A DNA stretch of 64,000 bases, from NCBI RefSeq assembly GCF_947507565.1, contig NC_089182.1, positions 2,046,001 to 2,110,000 on the forward strand, read 5' to 3'. The translations under genes were made by a program, and so were the position numbers. Below are positions 31,901-44,888 of the stretch, piece by piece. This stretch comes from Oscarella lobularis. Taxonomy: Eukaryota > Porifera > Homoscleromorpha > Homosclerophorida > Oscarellidae. The notes beneath the pieces were generated by a model. The model was not told where the DNA came from. It saw only the letters and a program-made list of their open reading frames with translations, and did no database searches. Position 1 is the first letter of the stretch. Each line of letters opens with the position of its first letter.

Positions 31901-34900
31901 ATGCTTCTCTTTTTCTGTTGCTTTGCAGTGTGCTCGGCGTTGGCAGGTTAGAGGCGTGGTCCTCATCTTGTGAACTTGCGTTTCGTGGTCTAACAACGCT
32001 TTTAGATCCTTTGATTGACATCTACTCGAATGCGACAGTGACTTCGTCGAGTGTGCTCGAGGATGAAGGAATCAAGTTTGTCCCGCAGTGGGCTGTCGAC
32101 AGAGTTAGCAGTCGGTTGTGGTCCAACTGCTTTGTTTCTAAAAAGGAAATGAATCCGTGGTGGAGATTAGACTTGGGGAAAAAGCAAACAATTAATTTGG
32201 TGCACGTTGACTTTCGAGACGACAGTCTCAGTCATCAGCTAGACGTGAAAAAGGAGGACATGGATGGCTTTACGGTCTATGTAGATGACGTCAGTGACTC
32301 CACCACTAGTGGACATACGGGGTGTGGAGGCGCAATCAGTTCATTTGATGGTACCAAAACTCGACTAGCCTTCCAGTGCACGGGCACAGAAGGACGGTAT
32401 ATTCACGTGATTGTCAAGTCGTCCACAGCAACATATTTGTCACTATGCGAAGTTTTCATCAATTTTGCTGGCAAGACTTGCAAGTTGTGCTTATAGGATT
32501 TTCTAACGTTTTATTTTGTAGTCGTTTCTGGGCCTACTTACGCGACGTATGAAGGAGAGTACGTTATTGTTCGACCAGGAGATGACCCGAGTAATCCATC
32601 AAGCCGTGCTATTGATGACATCATTTCAACGTGTGGGTCAACGAATGACTCTTCTACTCTTCAGTCACTAAGTGTTCGTCTTCCTTGGCCAATTTTTGTG
32701 CAAGCAATCAGGCTGCATATAAATATATATCCTTCACTAAACTATGAACAATTTGCTGGAAGTCATCTGTCAAATAATGGACTTGACAATCCCAGAGTCC
32801 TCAACTATAATTCTGGTGCTAATACCCATTTGCCAGGTGCGTTCACGCTAAGGCCCTCGTCATTTGTGACTGACATTACCACCACTGTCAGCCTTTCAAA
32901 ATTATTAGAAGTGTGTGAAGTGGGAATACAAATAGAAGGTTAGGTTTATTTGTCTTATAGCACTCTTTATTTTCTTACTTCTGTTTGCAGGCAGTGTTCT
33001 TGATATTTATAGTTCATCAGTAGCAACTGCATTGAGCGAATTAAATACGTCAACACTAGTGTCAAAAGCAATTGATAACAGTTTTCAAACTGACGGAAAT
33101 GCTTGCTATCGTTCCGCTCAGCAGCCTGGCACATGGTGGCGTTTACAGTCGACGGAAGCAAAAGCAATTGGACTGGTTGTAATCACTCCATTGCCAGACA
33201 GCACAGCATTGAGTGAAATGAACGGATTCAGTGTCTACGTAGGAAACAAGACGACGAATTCAGGCAAAGACAATGTGATGTGTGGATCACAATGGGTCAA
33301 TCCATCGCCAGGAAGCGTATCAACTATTAACATGACATGCGCCAGTAGGCCGATTGGAAAGTACGTCTACATTGTAGCATCAAGCAAAGCAACATCATCG
33401 TTATCATTGTGTGAAGTTCAGATTTTTGACTGCGCAGGTAGATCTACAATAGTTTTTTAAAAACAGAAGTAATTTTTGTTGTACAAAGGGTCGGATCCTG
33501 TTTCATCTGGAGCAAGCAATGATATGTCAATAAGCGCTTCTGGCATGGCAAAGTTGACGTGTAGTTCAACTGGGTGTCCTACTCCGAGTATAGAATGGAC
33601 TGGGCCAGACGGACAGATTGTTAGTGCAGCTACTCACACTCAGACTGGAGTGACTGTCACTAGCACAATTGATGTGCAAGGAAGCAGAGGGGGCAAATAC
33701 AGTTGCATTGCATACAATGGAAGAACTTCTAACGCTACAAAAGAAATCACAGTATCAGGTACTATCTAGGGTACGTAGGTGTTTTTAGATTTGCAGTTGC
33801 GATTTAGTCTTTCCGATGATTACTACGTCGCCGATGGACAAGACTGTCAACCATGGGCAAGACACAACGTTGACTTGTTCCGGAAGCGGATATCCAGTCC
33901 CAACAATCACGTGGACATCTCCAACAGGAAGTTCATTTACCGCAAAAAATCCTACAGTAGAGTCTGGCATAGCAACGAGAATCATTGACGTGACGAATCA
34001 AAAGGGGGCAGATGGCGGTGGAACGTTCAAGTGCACAGCAAGCAATGGAATAGGAAATGATGCCTCTGCTCAAGCTATTATATCAGGTAAGCCTGTAATG
34101 GCGTGGTCTACGATGTATCTATTTTCATTGTTTTATTAGTACGTCCAAAAGTCACCAAAGTAGTTCCGTCAACGAGGTCTGTTGTATCAGGTAGTACTGT
34201 GGATCCAGTTGTGTGTGAAGCTGAAGGATATCCTAAGCCTTCCTTGAACTGGACGCTTAAAGGAAGCACTGTTTCCAGTTCTCTAACCTCTAATGAATAC
34301 AGCGTAGGAGGCTTATCATATCGTAGCGGAAGAAATTTGACGTTAGGAGCGGTATCTTTGAGTCAAAATGGAAGCGTTTATACTTGTGAAGCAGGATCAA
34401 GCACGTCGATGTTCACTCTCACTGTCACTGGTAAGATTATGTTGACTTCTTTATTTTTACACGTTTATTTTCTTTTCAGTGGATGCTACGTTTACATCAG
34501 ATCCCCAGAATAAGTATGGAAAGGTGGGAGATACGCTGAGTCTCTCTTGTGAAGCAACAGGAGCTTCAGCTAAGGTCATTGAATGGTACAAAGACAGCAC
34601 AAACATAAGTAACGGGGTTTCTACGTCTACTGCTAATGGAGTGACGACCAGTTCACTGACTCTGATGAACGTTCAGCTGAGTGACGGTTCAGCGAATTAC
34701 TACTGTAAGGCTGGGCCTACTCCCGGTCATCAAGACGCTGTATCTTCATCCAAAGCGATTGTCGGAAGTAAAAGACTTGTGGGGTCATATAGAATACTTT
34801 GTAATTTTTGTGTTTAGTTCTTGGTGGTATTACTTTGTTTAAGTCTCGATCGTTTCATCCTGGTAACAAGCCAAGTCCTCCATTGGAGTGTACATTTACA

Positions 34901-37900
34901 GCCAATCCTCGCCCAACTAGTGGACAATTGATACTGGATGGAAAAGTGAAGGCATCTCTGACTCAACCGACTCCAAATCTAGGGAATTCGTGGAAAGTGA
35001 GCTATTCTATTCAAAAAATAACAGTTAAAGAGGGAGGTAACTACACTTGTGTTGCAATGATGGGCTCTGTCAGCATTGTATCTTACGCTGAAATAGGAAG
35101 TGAGTTAGATCAAAAGACAGATGAGTCTTTTCTAACTACTTTTTTTCTAGTCACTTGTGTGATATCTGTTCCACCACAACCAACAATATTAGAAGCAGGA
35201 AAAACGAAGACACTGACTTGCAGTGGCACGGGATATCCTATACCTTCTATTACATGGAAAAAGACACTTGGAAGTCAAGTAAAGCAGTTAGCAGGCAAAG
35301 ACAGTACAGATTACTCTAAGCGAGAGAAAACGAGCTCAGTCACGCTGATGGAAAGTGATATTGATCAAGCGGGTTTATATGAATGCACTGTGATGAACAC
35401 TGCGCCTGGAAACCTTAAAACAACGAAAACGTCTTTAGTGGCTGTGGAAGGTATTTGCTTGCAGTGTTAGTTGAAGAGAAACAAAGATTTTGTCTTTAGT
35501 AAAACCTATGATTGTCACAAAATCATTTGCTCGAACCGGAACATGGGGGCAATCCGAAATTCTGACTTGTCTTGCTATAGGCTATCCTTTGCCAACGATC
35601 ACTTGGACATTTCGAGGACAGCCTGTGACTAAAGGCATTTCTGTCTCAGCGGCAGGAGGTGTCAATCGTACCAGTACTCTCACCCGGATGACGGTGGAGG
35701 CGCTAAAGGATGGAGGAGTGTATACGTGCAGTTCCACGAACAGCGCTGGAAACGGTGAATCAATTAACATGACATTGAATTGTAAGTGTTGCTATTCTTT
35801 TAATTAAAAGGAAATATAGACATTTTCGTTTAGTTGACCCAAGAGTGACTACGGATCCACAGAGTCAAGAAGTAGTTTATGGAGGAGCGCTTTCGCTTAC
35901 GTGCGTGATATCATCCTATCCGCCGGTATCTTCTCCTATTCAGTGGAGCAAAGACGGCGTCAGTCAATCGTCAAGTTCTCCAGTTGGTGTACCTAATAAG
36001 CCCACAGATGTTACCAGTACGTATACAATCAATGCTGTTAATGAAAATGACGGAGGAAATTATTCATGTTTTGGATTGTCTAACCCGGCTATCATTACTA
36101 GTAAGAAAAGTAAAGTAGTGTATTGTGTTCACTAATATTTTAGTCTTTTCTGATTAGTTGGCAATTTTTTTAATTTGAATCCCCAAGGTGGAAATCCCAT
36201 TGAAGGAAATTCAGCACAGCTGTCATGTAAAGTCGTTGGATATCCTCCACATAATATTATATGGGAGCAATCAAATGATGACAAGTCCTATACAACTGTT
36301 TCTCTTGGTTTTCGATCTCAAAAAACGGAGCGCTCTATCTCTATCAATCTGACGTTTTCAGCAATACACAGATCAAACTCTGGATATTATCGATGCCGCA
36401 CTGACGGTGCCAAGCAAGTGATCTCAAGTGCAGCTCACATTGACGTTTACTGTACGGTACATAATAAAACTCTTAACGCTTGCTAAGTAAGAATCTTCTT
36501 TAGATCTGCCGTCGTTTTCTGTTGACTTGGACGGCCTCAATCGAACCGTTCGTACTGGAGAGTCGTTCACGTTGACTTGCACCGCAATGGGAAATCCCGT
36601 TCCTACTGTTGACTTCTACAAAAAGTCATTAGATTCATCTGCAATGACTGACAACGTTTCAGCGGATGCTGATCACCAGATTACTGTGACGAATGGAAAA
36701 GCGACTTTGGTTGTTTCAAAATCAAAGACGTCTGATTCTGGAAAATATTTCTGTCGCGCTTCTAATGTTGCTGGTCATGTCGATTCAAGCTATTCGGCCC
36801 TTGCTGTACAAGGTGAAATTGGTTTTCCTAATTAGATTATTGAATACGACGAATTTTTTCTTTAGGACCACCATCAAGAATTGATCCGGCTGAAGTAACG
36901 GGATCAGCAAAAACAGACTCTAGTATTACAATTGCTTGGACAGCACCATACAATGGAAACAGTCCTATACTCAACTACACAATCAGCTACAAACTTTCCA
37001 GCTCTCCTGATACCGATTACAACGTTTACCGTATTGTTGATGAAGGCATGAAAACAGCAACTCTTTCTGGTCTAAAAGCGTTTACCGAATATGCAATTCG
37101 AATTGTCGCGTCTAATGCTCAGGGCCCCGCAGAGGGTACAACGACGCCAAAGATCATTAGAACAGCGACAGGAGGTTTGCATTCGTCTCTTGAATTACCT
37201 TGTTAAAATGAAATATGCTTTGTTTAGTGCCAACGTCTCCTCGCAGCTTCGTTGTTACTGTTCAGAGTTCAACTTCTGTATCTGTCAAGTGGGATTCGCC
37301 GTCAGAGCCACGCGGAGTCATTCAAAATTACCGAGTCTATTACGAAAATAAGGGATCGGGAAGAGCCTCCCAACATAAGCCGTTTAGCGGGATAGCGACG
37401 TCTGGAACGATATTAGGATTGGCAAAGTTTACTCGCTATGATCTTTACGTGTTGGCTGTCAATACATTGAATGGTGAAGATCTAATAAGTTCACCGAGTA
37501 ACGTTGTATCAGTTACTACCGAGGAAGACGGTAAGCACAAACCTTTGATTGACGTAGCGTCAAATTGAACTTTTATTGACTAGCTCCTACTGCGCCTCTA
37601 AACGTGCGAGGAGAAACGGTTGTGGATCTCTCTTCAATGCTGACTGTCCTGTGGGAGGAGCCAGCAGAAGCGAACGGAATCATCAGAAACTATTCCATAT
37701 TTTATGGAAAAAAAGACGCTGGCGGCACAAGTTTGACGAAGGAAGTCGGCCGAAGCAAAAGAAGCGAAACTCTTGACAATTTGGATTCGTACACTTTCTA
37801 CACGATTCAGGTTTGCGAATAGAATTCTCTGTTATGAAAGAACGCTTTGATGCCGCTCATTCAGGTTCAGGCTTTCACCGTCAAGAACGGCCCACCCAGC

Positions 37901-40900
37901 GATCCTGTGGAGGCAAGAACAGACGAAGGAAGTGCGTTCTTTTGTAATTTTGCGTATCTCACTCTGCATTCTCATTTTCTTTTTCTCCAGAGCCGAGTGC
38001 TCCCTTGAATCTTACTGTTGTAAGCATGGACGCAACAAGCGTGAAGCTACAGTGGTTGGCGCCTTCAATCCCTCGTGGAATTATCACCGATTACAAGGTA
38101 GTTTAATTAAACAACGATTTTCTTTCTTAACATAAATTTTCTGGCAGATTTACTACAAAGGTCAAAAGTCATACAAAGGACAAGGCGACGAAGACGGATC
38201 TGTAAATGAAGACTCGAGTCAAACAACTGAAGGACCAGTGACCAGTTACACTGTTGTCAATTTGGTGGCTGACACGGAATGGACGTTCTCAATTGCAGCA
38301 AGCACCAGCAAAGGCGAGGGAGACAGGAGTACAACTGTAAATCAAAAGACGGCAATAGCTGGTATTCTTCATACCAAAGAAGCTGACCACACTCATGCCT
38401 TATTTTTTTGTAGAACCTCCAACGTTTGCTGTACCGTCAGCTAGTCCGGACAGAGCAACGGAAACGACGGCCGTGATTGTTTTAGAAAAGCCGTCGGAAA
38501 GAAATGGAGCCGTTGGGTAAATCATATTCCAATTTCAATTATTATTATAACTCTTGTTTTGGAAAGTCGAATCGATCTGCTTGTTGCATCAGTTGCAAAT
38601 CCTACCGCCACCGTCAACTTCCAATCCTATAAAGAAAACGATGCTTATTCCCCAACATCAGCTCTTGGTAGTATCTACGTGGCAGCACGTTTCGAGTCTC
38701 GCGCTGAATTGCCGAATGAATTCACCTTGGGAGACGGAAAGACATACGGCGGTTTTGTCAATGGTGCTCTGAAGCCTGGCGCGACTTACCAGTACGCCCT
38801 GCGGGTCTACAGCTTATCTGACAGCTCTCTAGTAACAGTCAGTGAGCCTGCAAATATTGGTAGGTTTATTCTTATAACGGCATTGTAATCTCTGATTGGT
38901 TTCTGGGAGTAGCTACGGAAAAGGAACCTACGAGTCTAGGACTGATTATTGGCGTTGTTGCTGGCGTCGTTCTTTTGATTATTATTGTCATTATCGTCGT
39001 CGTCGTTGCGCTGAGAAGGTGCGCCGGGAACCGCATGATGTACGTACTCTTAGATTCCTGTTCTCTTATATAGAAAACATACGAAGAGACAAGAAACTTA
39101 TGCGGTTCAATACACAGGCAAAGAAGAGGGCGAAGTTGAAGGTATGTCAATAGTCCTGTGCCGCTTTTATATCTTACGATCGATTTGCAGTGCTGGATTC
39201 GTTGAAGCCTACTATTGCGGTGACAAAGAAAGACTTCTCGAGTGCACCAGGAGAACGAGCTATCTTGGAAGTGGAAGTCTCGGGAAAGCCTGTTCCGCTC
39301 GTTTCTTGGCGTTTCAACGGCTGCGAGCTTCCCGGTGATAATCCTCGCGTGAAAATACTCGATTCCGGGTCACTTCAGATCGACGACGTGCAAGCGTCGG
39401 ACGCTGGCCTTTACAAGTGCTCGGCAAAGAGCAAGGCGGGATCTTCATATGGGCAAGTCACTTTGAGAATTGACACTGTCTACGCCAGTAAAAAACATAT
39501 GCATGCACGAACGTTCAGTCGAACTCTTTCTTCTAGACACTGCGTTTGGGAATGATGGCATTCCTCGTGATCGCTTTGAGAGCTACGTTGGAGAGCTTCA
39601 TGCAGATAACAATCGCGGATTTTCGCTGGAATATCCTGTAAGACAGGCTTCGAATGAAAATGATTTGAGATGTTACTTTATGATTGTATCCTAGCAACTT
39701 GATAAGGCAGAAAAGCATCCTTTTGCTTTTTCCAAGAAGGAGGTCAACAAAGGAAAGAATCGTTATGGAAACATTGTTCCCTGTAAGAAGGAAGAAACAA
39801 TTTGAAAATAGATGTGTTACCAGAGAGATTTTTGTATCTAGATGACCACTGTCGTGTTGCTCTTAAACCACTGGATGGCGTGCCAGGGTCCGACTACATC
39901 AATGCCTCTTTCTTGAATGTTAGTCTCTCTAGAGATTTGTTGACCTGAGCTCACCTTCTGTCCGCAGGCGTATCAGCGCCCTAAGGGCTATATTGCTGCA
40001 CAAGGTCCCAACGAAAAGACTGTGAACGATTTCTGGCGCATGGTGTGGCAGGAGAAAGTTCCCACCATGGTGATGGTGACCAATCTTGAGGAAAAGGGAA
40101 AAGTGAGACATACTATTTATATGGTTATATCTTTTTTCAATACTTGTCTTGTACAATTCTAGAGCAAATGCGAAAAGTACTGGCCTGACTCTGGTCGAAA
40201 AGCATTTGGTAGCTACGACATCAAGTTGCGTCAAGAAATAATTCTTTCTGAATGCACCGTCAGGCTTCTTGATATGAGCCAACACGTAGCCAGAAATAGT
40301 GACTTGAATTATTTTCTAATATCTCGGTTGTGACTAGAACCCTGACGGCTCTGTTTCGACTCATTCCACTACACAGTTCCATTTCACAGGCTGGCCAGAC
40401 CACGGTGTGCCAGCCTATGCTACCGCGTTGCTGAATTTCGTAAAGAGAGTTCGCTCTCACCACGAAAAAGTGAAAAAGAAGGGCCCCATGCTGGTTCACT
40501 GCAGGTACAATAGAACCGCAGTTTTTGAAGAAATCGCTTATTTTCAATTTTAGTGCTGGAGTTGGACGCACCGGAACGTTTCTCGTGATCGATTATTCCC
40601 TTCAGAGGCTGAAAAAAGAGAATTCAATTGACATTTTCAACCTTGTCAACGAATTCCGCGACGGGAGACCGACCATGGTTCAAGCGGAGGTAAAAAACAA
40701 ATGAATTATTTATCTTTTCCTCAGGGTAATTATTTGGCTGGCGTAGGCTCAGTACGTTTTCTGCCACGACGCTGTTCTTGAGTACGTACTGTGCGGCGAT
40801 ACGGACGTTCAGGCGCACAACCTACGAGCCTACTCGCGCCAATTGGAAAAAATTGACGCAGCTGCAAACAAGACAGGAATTCAGAAGCAGTTCGAGGTGA

Positions 40901-42078
40901 ACGTGACGTGCGCAATCGTCTTGGTTAGTGCTTGTATTTTCCGTTTAGCTTCTCGCCAAAGTGAGTCCGCCTAAGAGCAGCTTCTCTTTCCGAGGTGGCA
41001 GGGATCCTCAGTGTGCTGTGAAGAATCGCTACGCAGAATACGTTCCACGTGAGTTCCAAAACCAACTGTGTCTTCAAATCTTACCTTTTTGTAGCCGACA
41101 TGTCACGTCTCTATCTGAAACCGAAGGCAGGTCGCCCGGCCAATTACACGTATATCAACGCCTACTTTGCTGATGTAAGAAGTTCAATGTAACTGTGTCT
41201 TCGCGAGAGCCAATCTTTTCTTAGGGATACCGACGTCGAGCTCCGTACGTGGTCACACAAGGCCCCCTCGAGTCGACGGTGTCCGATTTTTGGCGCATGG
41301 TTTGGGAACAGCACTGTAGCACTATCGTCATGCTGACTGGACTGCAGGAGAATGGAAAAGTATACAGCTGCTTTCGGATTGTGATTACTAGTCTCAGTCG
41401 CCTTTCCCTTACAGGAAATGAGCGTGAGATATTGGCCAACGAAAGGAACGGCGACCTACGACGACTACTCTGTTACGCTCGAAGACGAAACGATGTTTGG
41501 AGATTACGGTGTGAGAAAACTAAAACTGACCAATGGAAAGGTGAGATTATGAAACATTTATTATATTGTTATTCGGCGCCTGATTCATTGGGCATTTTGC
41601 AACTGTAGGAGGATCCTCGTTTGATCATCCAGTATCATTACACGACATGGGCAGAAGGAAGATTGCCCAAGAATTCCGCTTCTTTGATTGACATGTTTAG
41701 TCAGTTGGAGAAAGGCCAACAAAAAGCTGGAAACCATCAAATTGCCGTCATGTGCAAGTCAGTTTATTGATTAATTAAAAGAAGTGCTTTCAATCGTGTT
41801 CTCTTTAGCAATGCTGTTGGAAGATCGACAATTTTCTGTGCTGTGAGCAATATGCTCGAACGACTGAAAGCTGAACAGATCGTCGACATTTTCCAAGTCG
41901 TCAAAGCGTTGCGTCTTCACCATCCTGACTGCGTTTCGTCTTTGGTAAGAGCATGTCGATGTTTATGTAAACTTTCAACTGGCACGCGGAATTTTAGGAA
42001 CACTACAAGTTTTTGTACAACACTGCTCTAGAATTTTTGGATTCGTTCGATACGTATGCCAATTTCAAATCTCTCTGA
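31901..42078 (+). CDS. Receptor-type tyrosine phosphatase with discoidin-like, Ig and FN3 ectodomain
   Basis: Complete gene, mostly one domain per exon. A signal peptide ([15 protein letters not shown]) is followed by three galactose-binding (F5/8C-like) domains (32006-33438; [12 protein letters not shown] in the first). Next are ten Ig domains (33485-36811), four FN3 domains (36866-38360) and a juxtamembrane module (38413-38860). The membrane helix is at about 38930-39010. An Ig I-set-like domain follows on the predicted cytoplasmic side (39191-39493). Phosphatase D1 (39537-40690) has [10 protein letters not shown] and the P-loop [10 protein letters not shown], split by an intron, so it should be active. 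D2 (40949-42078) has WAEGR and MCNNAVGRST in place of the two motifs and is probably inactive, as is usual for D2. Its role is most likely adhesion-coupled tyrosine dephosphorylation at the plasma membrane. The partial gene at 1-3560 is its paralogue. Confidence 0.9.
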
Positions 42079-43227
42079 AGTGTTTTTCATGACAGTGTCT
42101 GTGTTTTATTATGTTTTTTGTATGGGTATGCTATCTCATTTTTTTTGTAATTGAACCTGACGCTTCTTTCGTTTTTTTTGGATTTTTTGCACGCTAAATT
42201 ATGTTCAAACGTTGATTTTTGTGTCGCTTGCTAAGTGTACGTTGCAGCGTCAAAGCAAGAGTAAATTACTGATAAATAACACGTGCTTTTTACCGAGCGT
42301 GCGCGAAGCGTGCGTGTGTACACGCGTCCTGTCTCGTCCTGTAGAACTGGGAATAGAGCGTCTTCCCGCCAGCATTTCGCTCCTCGCCGCCTGTACAGGT
42401 GTGTGTGCTTGCAATAACGGGGAAACGCCGCGGTGAGGACCGATTTGGGACCCCCACTCCGCTTGCAGAGCTGCGTCGAAAGGGGGAGCTCCTGAAGGCA
42501 CGAGACCGATGGACCAGGGAAAATAATCGCCCCAGACCCCCACAGCACTCATCGTTGAGAGTTTCTATCGTTCGGAGTCGTCGCTGGGCTGGGTACGACG
42601 ACGTCCGACCTCCTCTCGTTTTACACGTCTGGTGACGGGTCACGTTTCTCTTCACTCACACAACTCGACTTCCAGACGTCGAAAGTGGCATGCAAAGGGC
42701 AGAGATTACTCTTTTACCAGCACGTGGTTTCATCATTCAGAGAATGCGAACACGTTGATCGTGAGCATGTGAGTAGTTTTTCTGCGTCAGTTTGTCACGT
42801 CGATGCTCTTATTTTGCATCTGCTCTCGGTACCTACCTCATAATGCTCTTAGTTGGCTCCCTGCGTAGCGTTAATTCGCTGTCTTTGTGATAGGCCTCCT
42901 CTCCAATCTCACGTAACCGAGCGTCGAGTAGGCGTCCCCAGATGCTTGAATTTCAACGATGTTTTTCTACACTACGAGCTCTCATAGTGTACACCTTTTC
43001 GCGTCTTTTCCTGTAAGGAATTCTGAGCGTCATCGTACTGTGGAATTTTTAAAACATCTAAAGTGTGAGAAGTGAATAGAAAAATTCTATTCTCTGCACG
43101 GTTTTATTTAGGTTCACGTGTTCTACAATTGTAGTGAAGGCTGATGAAGAAAAAAAGACAATTTTCTTTTCTTTTGTAGTTTTTTCGTATATATATCATT
43201 AGTAGGCGCATAATACACGCACGCGCG
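42079..43227. other. Intergenic, no gene recognised
   Basis: Contains T-rich 3' sequence of the phosphatase gene, then GC-rich open frames on both strands (about 42290-42655) without a recognisable domain. I see no supportable feature. Confidence 0.4.
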
Positions 43228-43820
43228 CAGGGGGCTTCTGCATGCAGTCCCGGAAACTCAATCGAGTTTCCAGTTGCGCGGTGCTGCTCATGCTCTAGCG
43301 CGCTAGAGTTGCGAGTTTGCGCCGCGCACAAGCGTAGGTAGGGTAGAGAGGTAAAGTAGGAAGAGCTATGCGCAAAAAAAATTTTATTCAATAAAGTCCC
43401 GGATGTACAAAAATTGAACAAAACGCTATTAGTGTTCTTCGCTGACGCGCGGGAAAGGAGAGCTACGCTCCCCCTCCCCGCTGCTCGTCTCCTCCACTTG
43501 AAGGAGACGAGCTTCACCCACCTCTCTCCCCCACTGGGGAAGAGGTGGGCTGGTGCTCCTTGTCCATTGTCCTCGGCGTCTTCTTAGGCGCTCCTTGTCC
43601 TCTTCTCAGCTCACTCCCATTGAGGAGAGTGAGCAGGGACCTAACTTCCCCCCAGGTCCAAGGGGTGTGACATACTCCCATGTCATCCAGGGCGACTTTC
43701 ACCCAAGTCGCAAGGAGGAGAGCGCATTAGACGAGTTAACCTCCAGCTCCCAAGGAGGTGGGATCACCCAATCATCCCGCAGGTTGAGGCCTTCAGTATA
43801 CCCCTTTAAGGCCCAAAGGG
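43228..43820. repeat. Array of short perfect stem-loops
   Basis: A run of independent palindromes with short loops, many with C-rich loops: GGAAACTC/GAGTTTCC and CTCTAGCG/CGCTAGAG (43248-43312), GCTCGTCTCCT/AGGAGACGAGC (43483-43512), CCACCTCT/AGAGGTGG (43518-43548), CTCACTC/GAGTGAG (43611-43634), GGACCT/AGGTCC (43637-43659), TGACAT/ATGTCA (43668-43685), GCGACTT/AAGTCGC (43692-43711), ACCTCC/GGAGGT (43739-43759), CCCCTTT/AAAGGGG (43801-43821). The spacing is roughly 25-45 bp. The nature of the array is unknown. Confidence 0.6.
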
Positions 43821-44103
43821 GGTACCCTCGCCACCGGGGCACGGGGGGAGTCATTGACCCAAGACCCGGGAGGACCGCGATTTTGCCCACAGCGTCTTGC
43901 CCAAGTGGGGAATGGTAGTTATCACTCATACCACCAAGAGTAGGGCCGCTCTATCGCCCCGGCAGAGGTGCGGCCTCTTTTCGCTCTTGGCCCAGAGGGA
44001 TGGCTGCGTCTGCCTCGTCGGATCGAGGGAACGACTACGCGACAAAACAATGGACAGGCGGGGAATAAAATGAGCTACCTTGAAGTAATTAATTGAGGAA
44101 GAG

Positions 44104-44141
<38 letters not shown>
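44104..44141 (+). repeat. GAAA microsatellite
   Basis: About nine tandem GAAA tetranucleotides. Confidence 0.95.
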
Positions 44142-44888
44142 CGACGTCCAAGTCAAAAAATCCAGCCAACAATCACATCGAGCCTTCTTGTTTGTTGGAC
44201 TATAGGAGAAAGAACACCTTAGGAGAAACAAATACGTACAGTAGTGTGGAGCACACGCCAAATTGTTTTCTCGCATAGTACTGTAACCGAATTTATGGAG
44301 ACACTGAACCTCTATGACTCGTAATCTGAGAGCGACTCGGACCCCGTCTCATACAGTCGCAGATTAGACGTCTCATAGGGTCTCAGACTATTCTCACACC
44401 ATCCGTCATATGTAGTATTTAGTTAGTCTGAGCAGCCGCGAAAGGGGCCCCCAATTCCCTTCACGGTTTCAGTATCCGTTCCTCCGTGGTTCTTTCATGA
44501 GCGGAGCTGCAAGGTTCACCTTTTAAGCACTGCATCGGGCCACCGTACAACGCAGTAGGGTAAACAGCAACGTCTATTCGGCGTACGGCGCGCGGCTCGT
44601 CATAACGGCGCGTCGAGAGTCGATGCTGCAAGCGGTCGCCGCCAAGTGTCGCCGTTTACGATCCTGCTCGATGGAAACGCGCCTAAGAAGGCCGCGAAAC
44701 TCTGCAGAAGCTTCCTGGCAAGTTGACAAAAGCATCAAACGTTGCGCAGGCGCCGTAGATCTTTGGCAAAAAATTTGCATTTCCTTACAACGTACCTAAG
44801 AAACCGACTAAACTTTTAGCACATCCGTCGCGACGCTACATTCAGTATTGACAGAATACTCGCACATTAGTTCTATCCAATGATTAGT
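44142..44888. other. Intergenic, no gene recognised
   Basis: No supportable coding sequence between the microsatellite and the SMC2 stop codon. Short inverted words occur (for example around 44340-44390), but no clear element could be defined. Confidence 0.4.

Noticed and set aside
42290-42655. Overlapping open frames on both strands after the phosphatase gene
   Set aside because: Frames on both strands are open because of composition; no domain or conserved motif.
43514-43929. Minus-strand open frames that could be a retroelement protein
   Set aside because: Split between frames, no reverse transcriptase or zinc-knuckle motif, and better explained by the stem-loop array.
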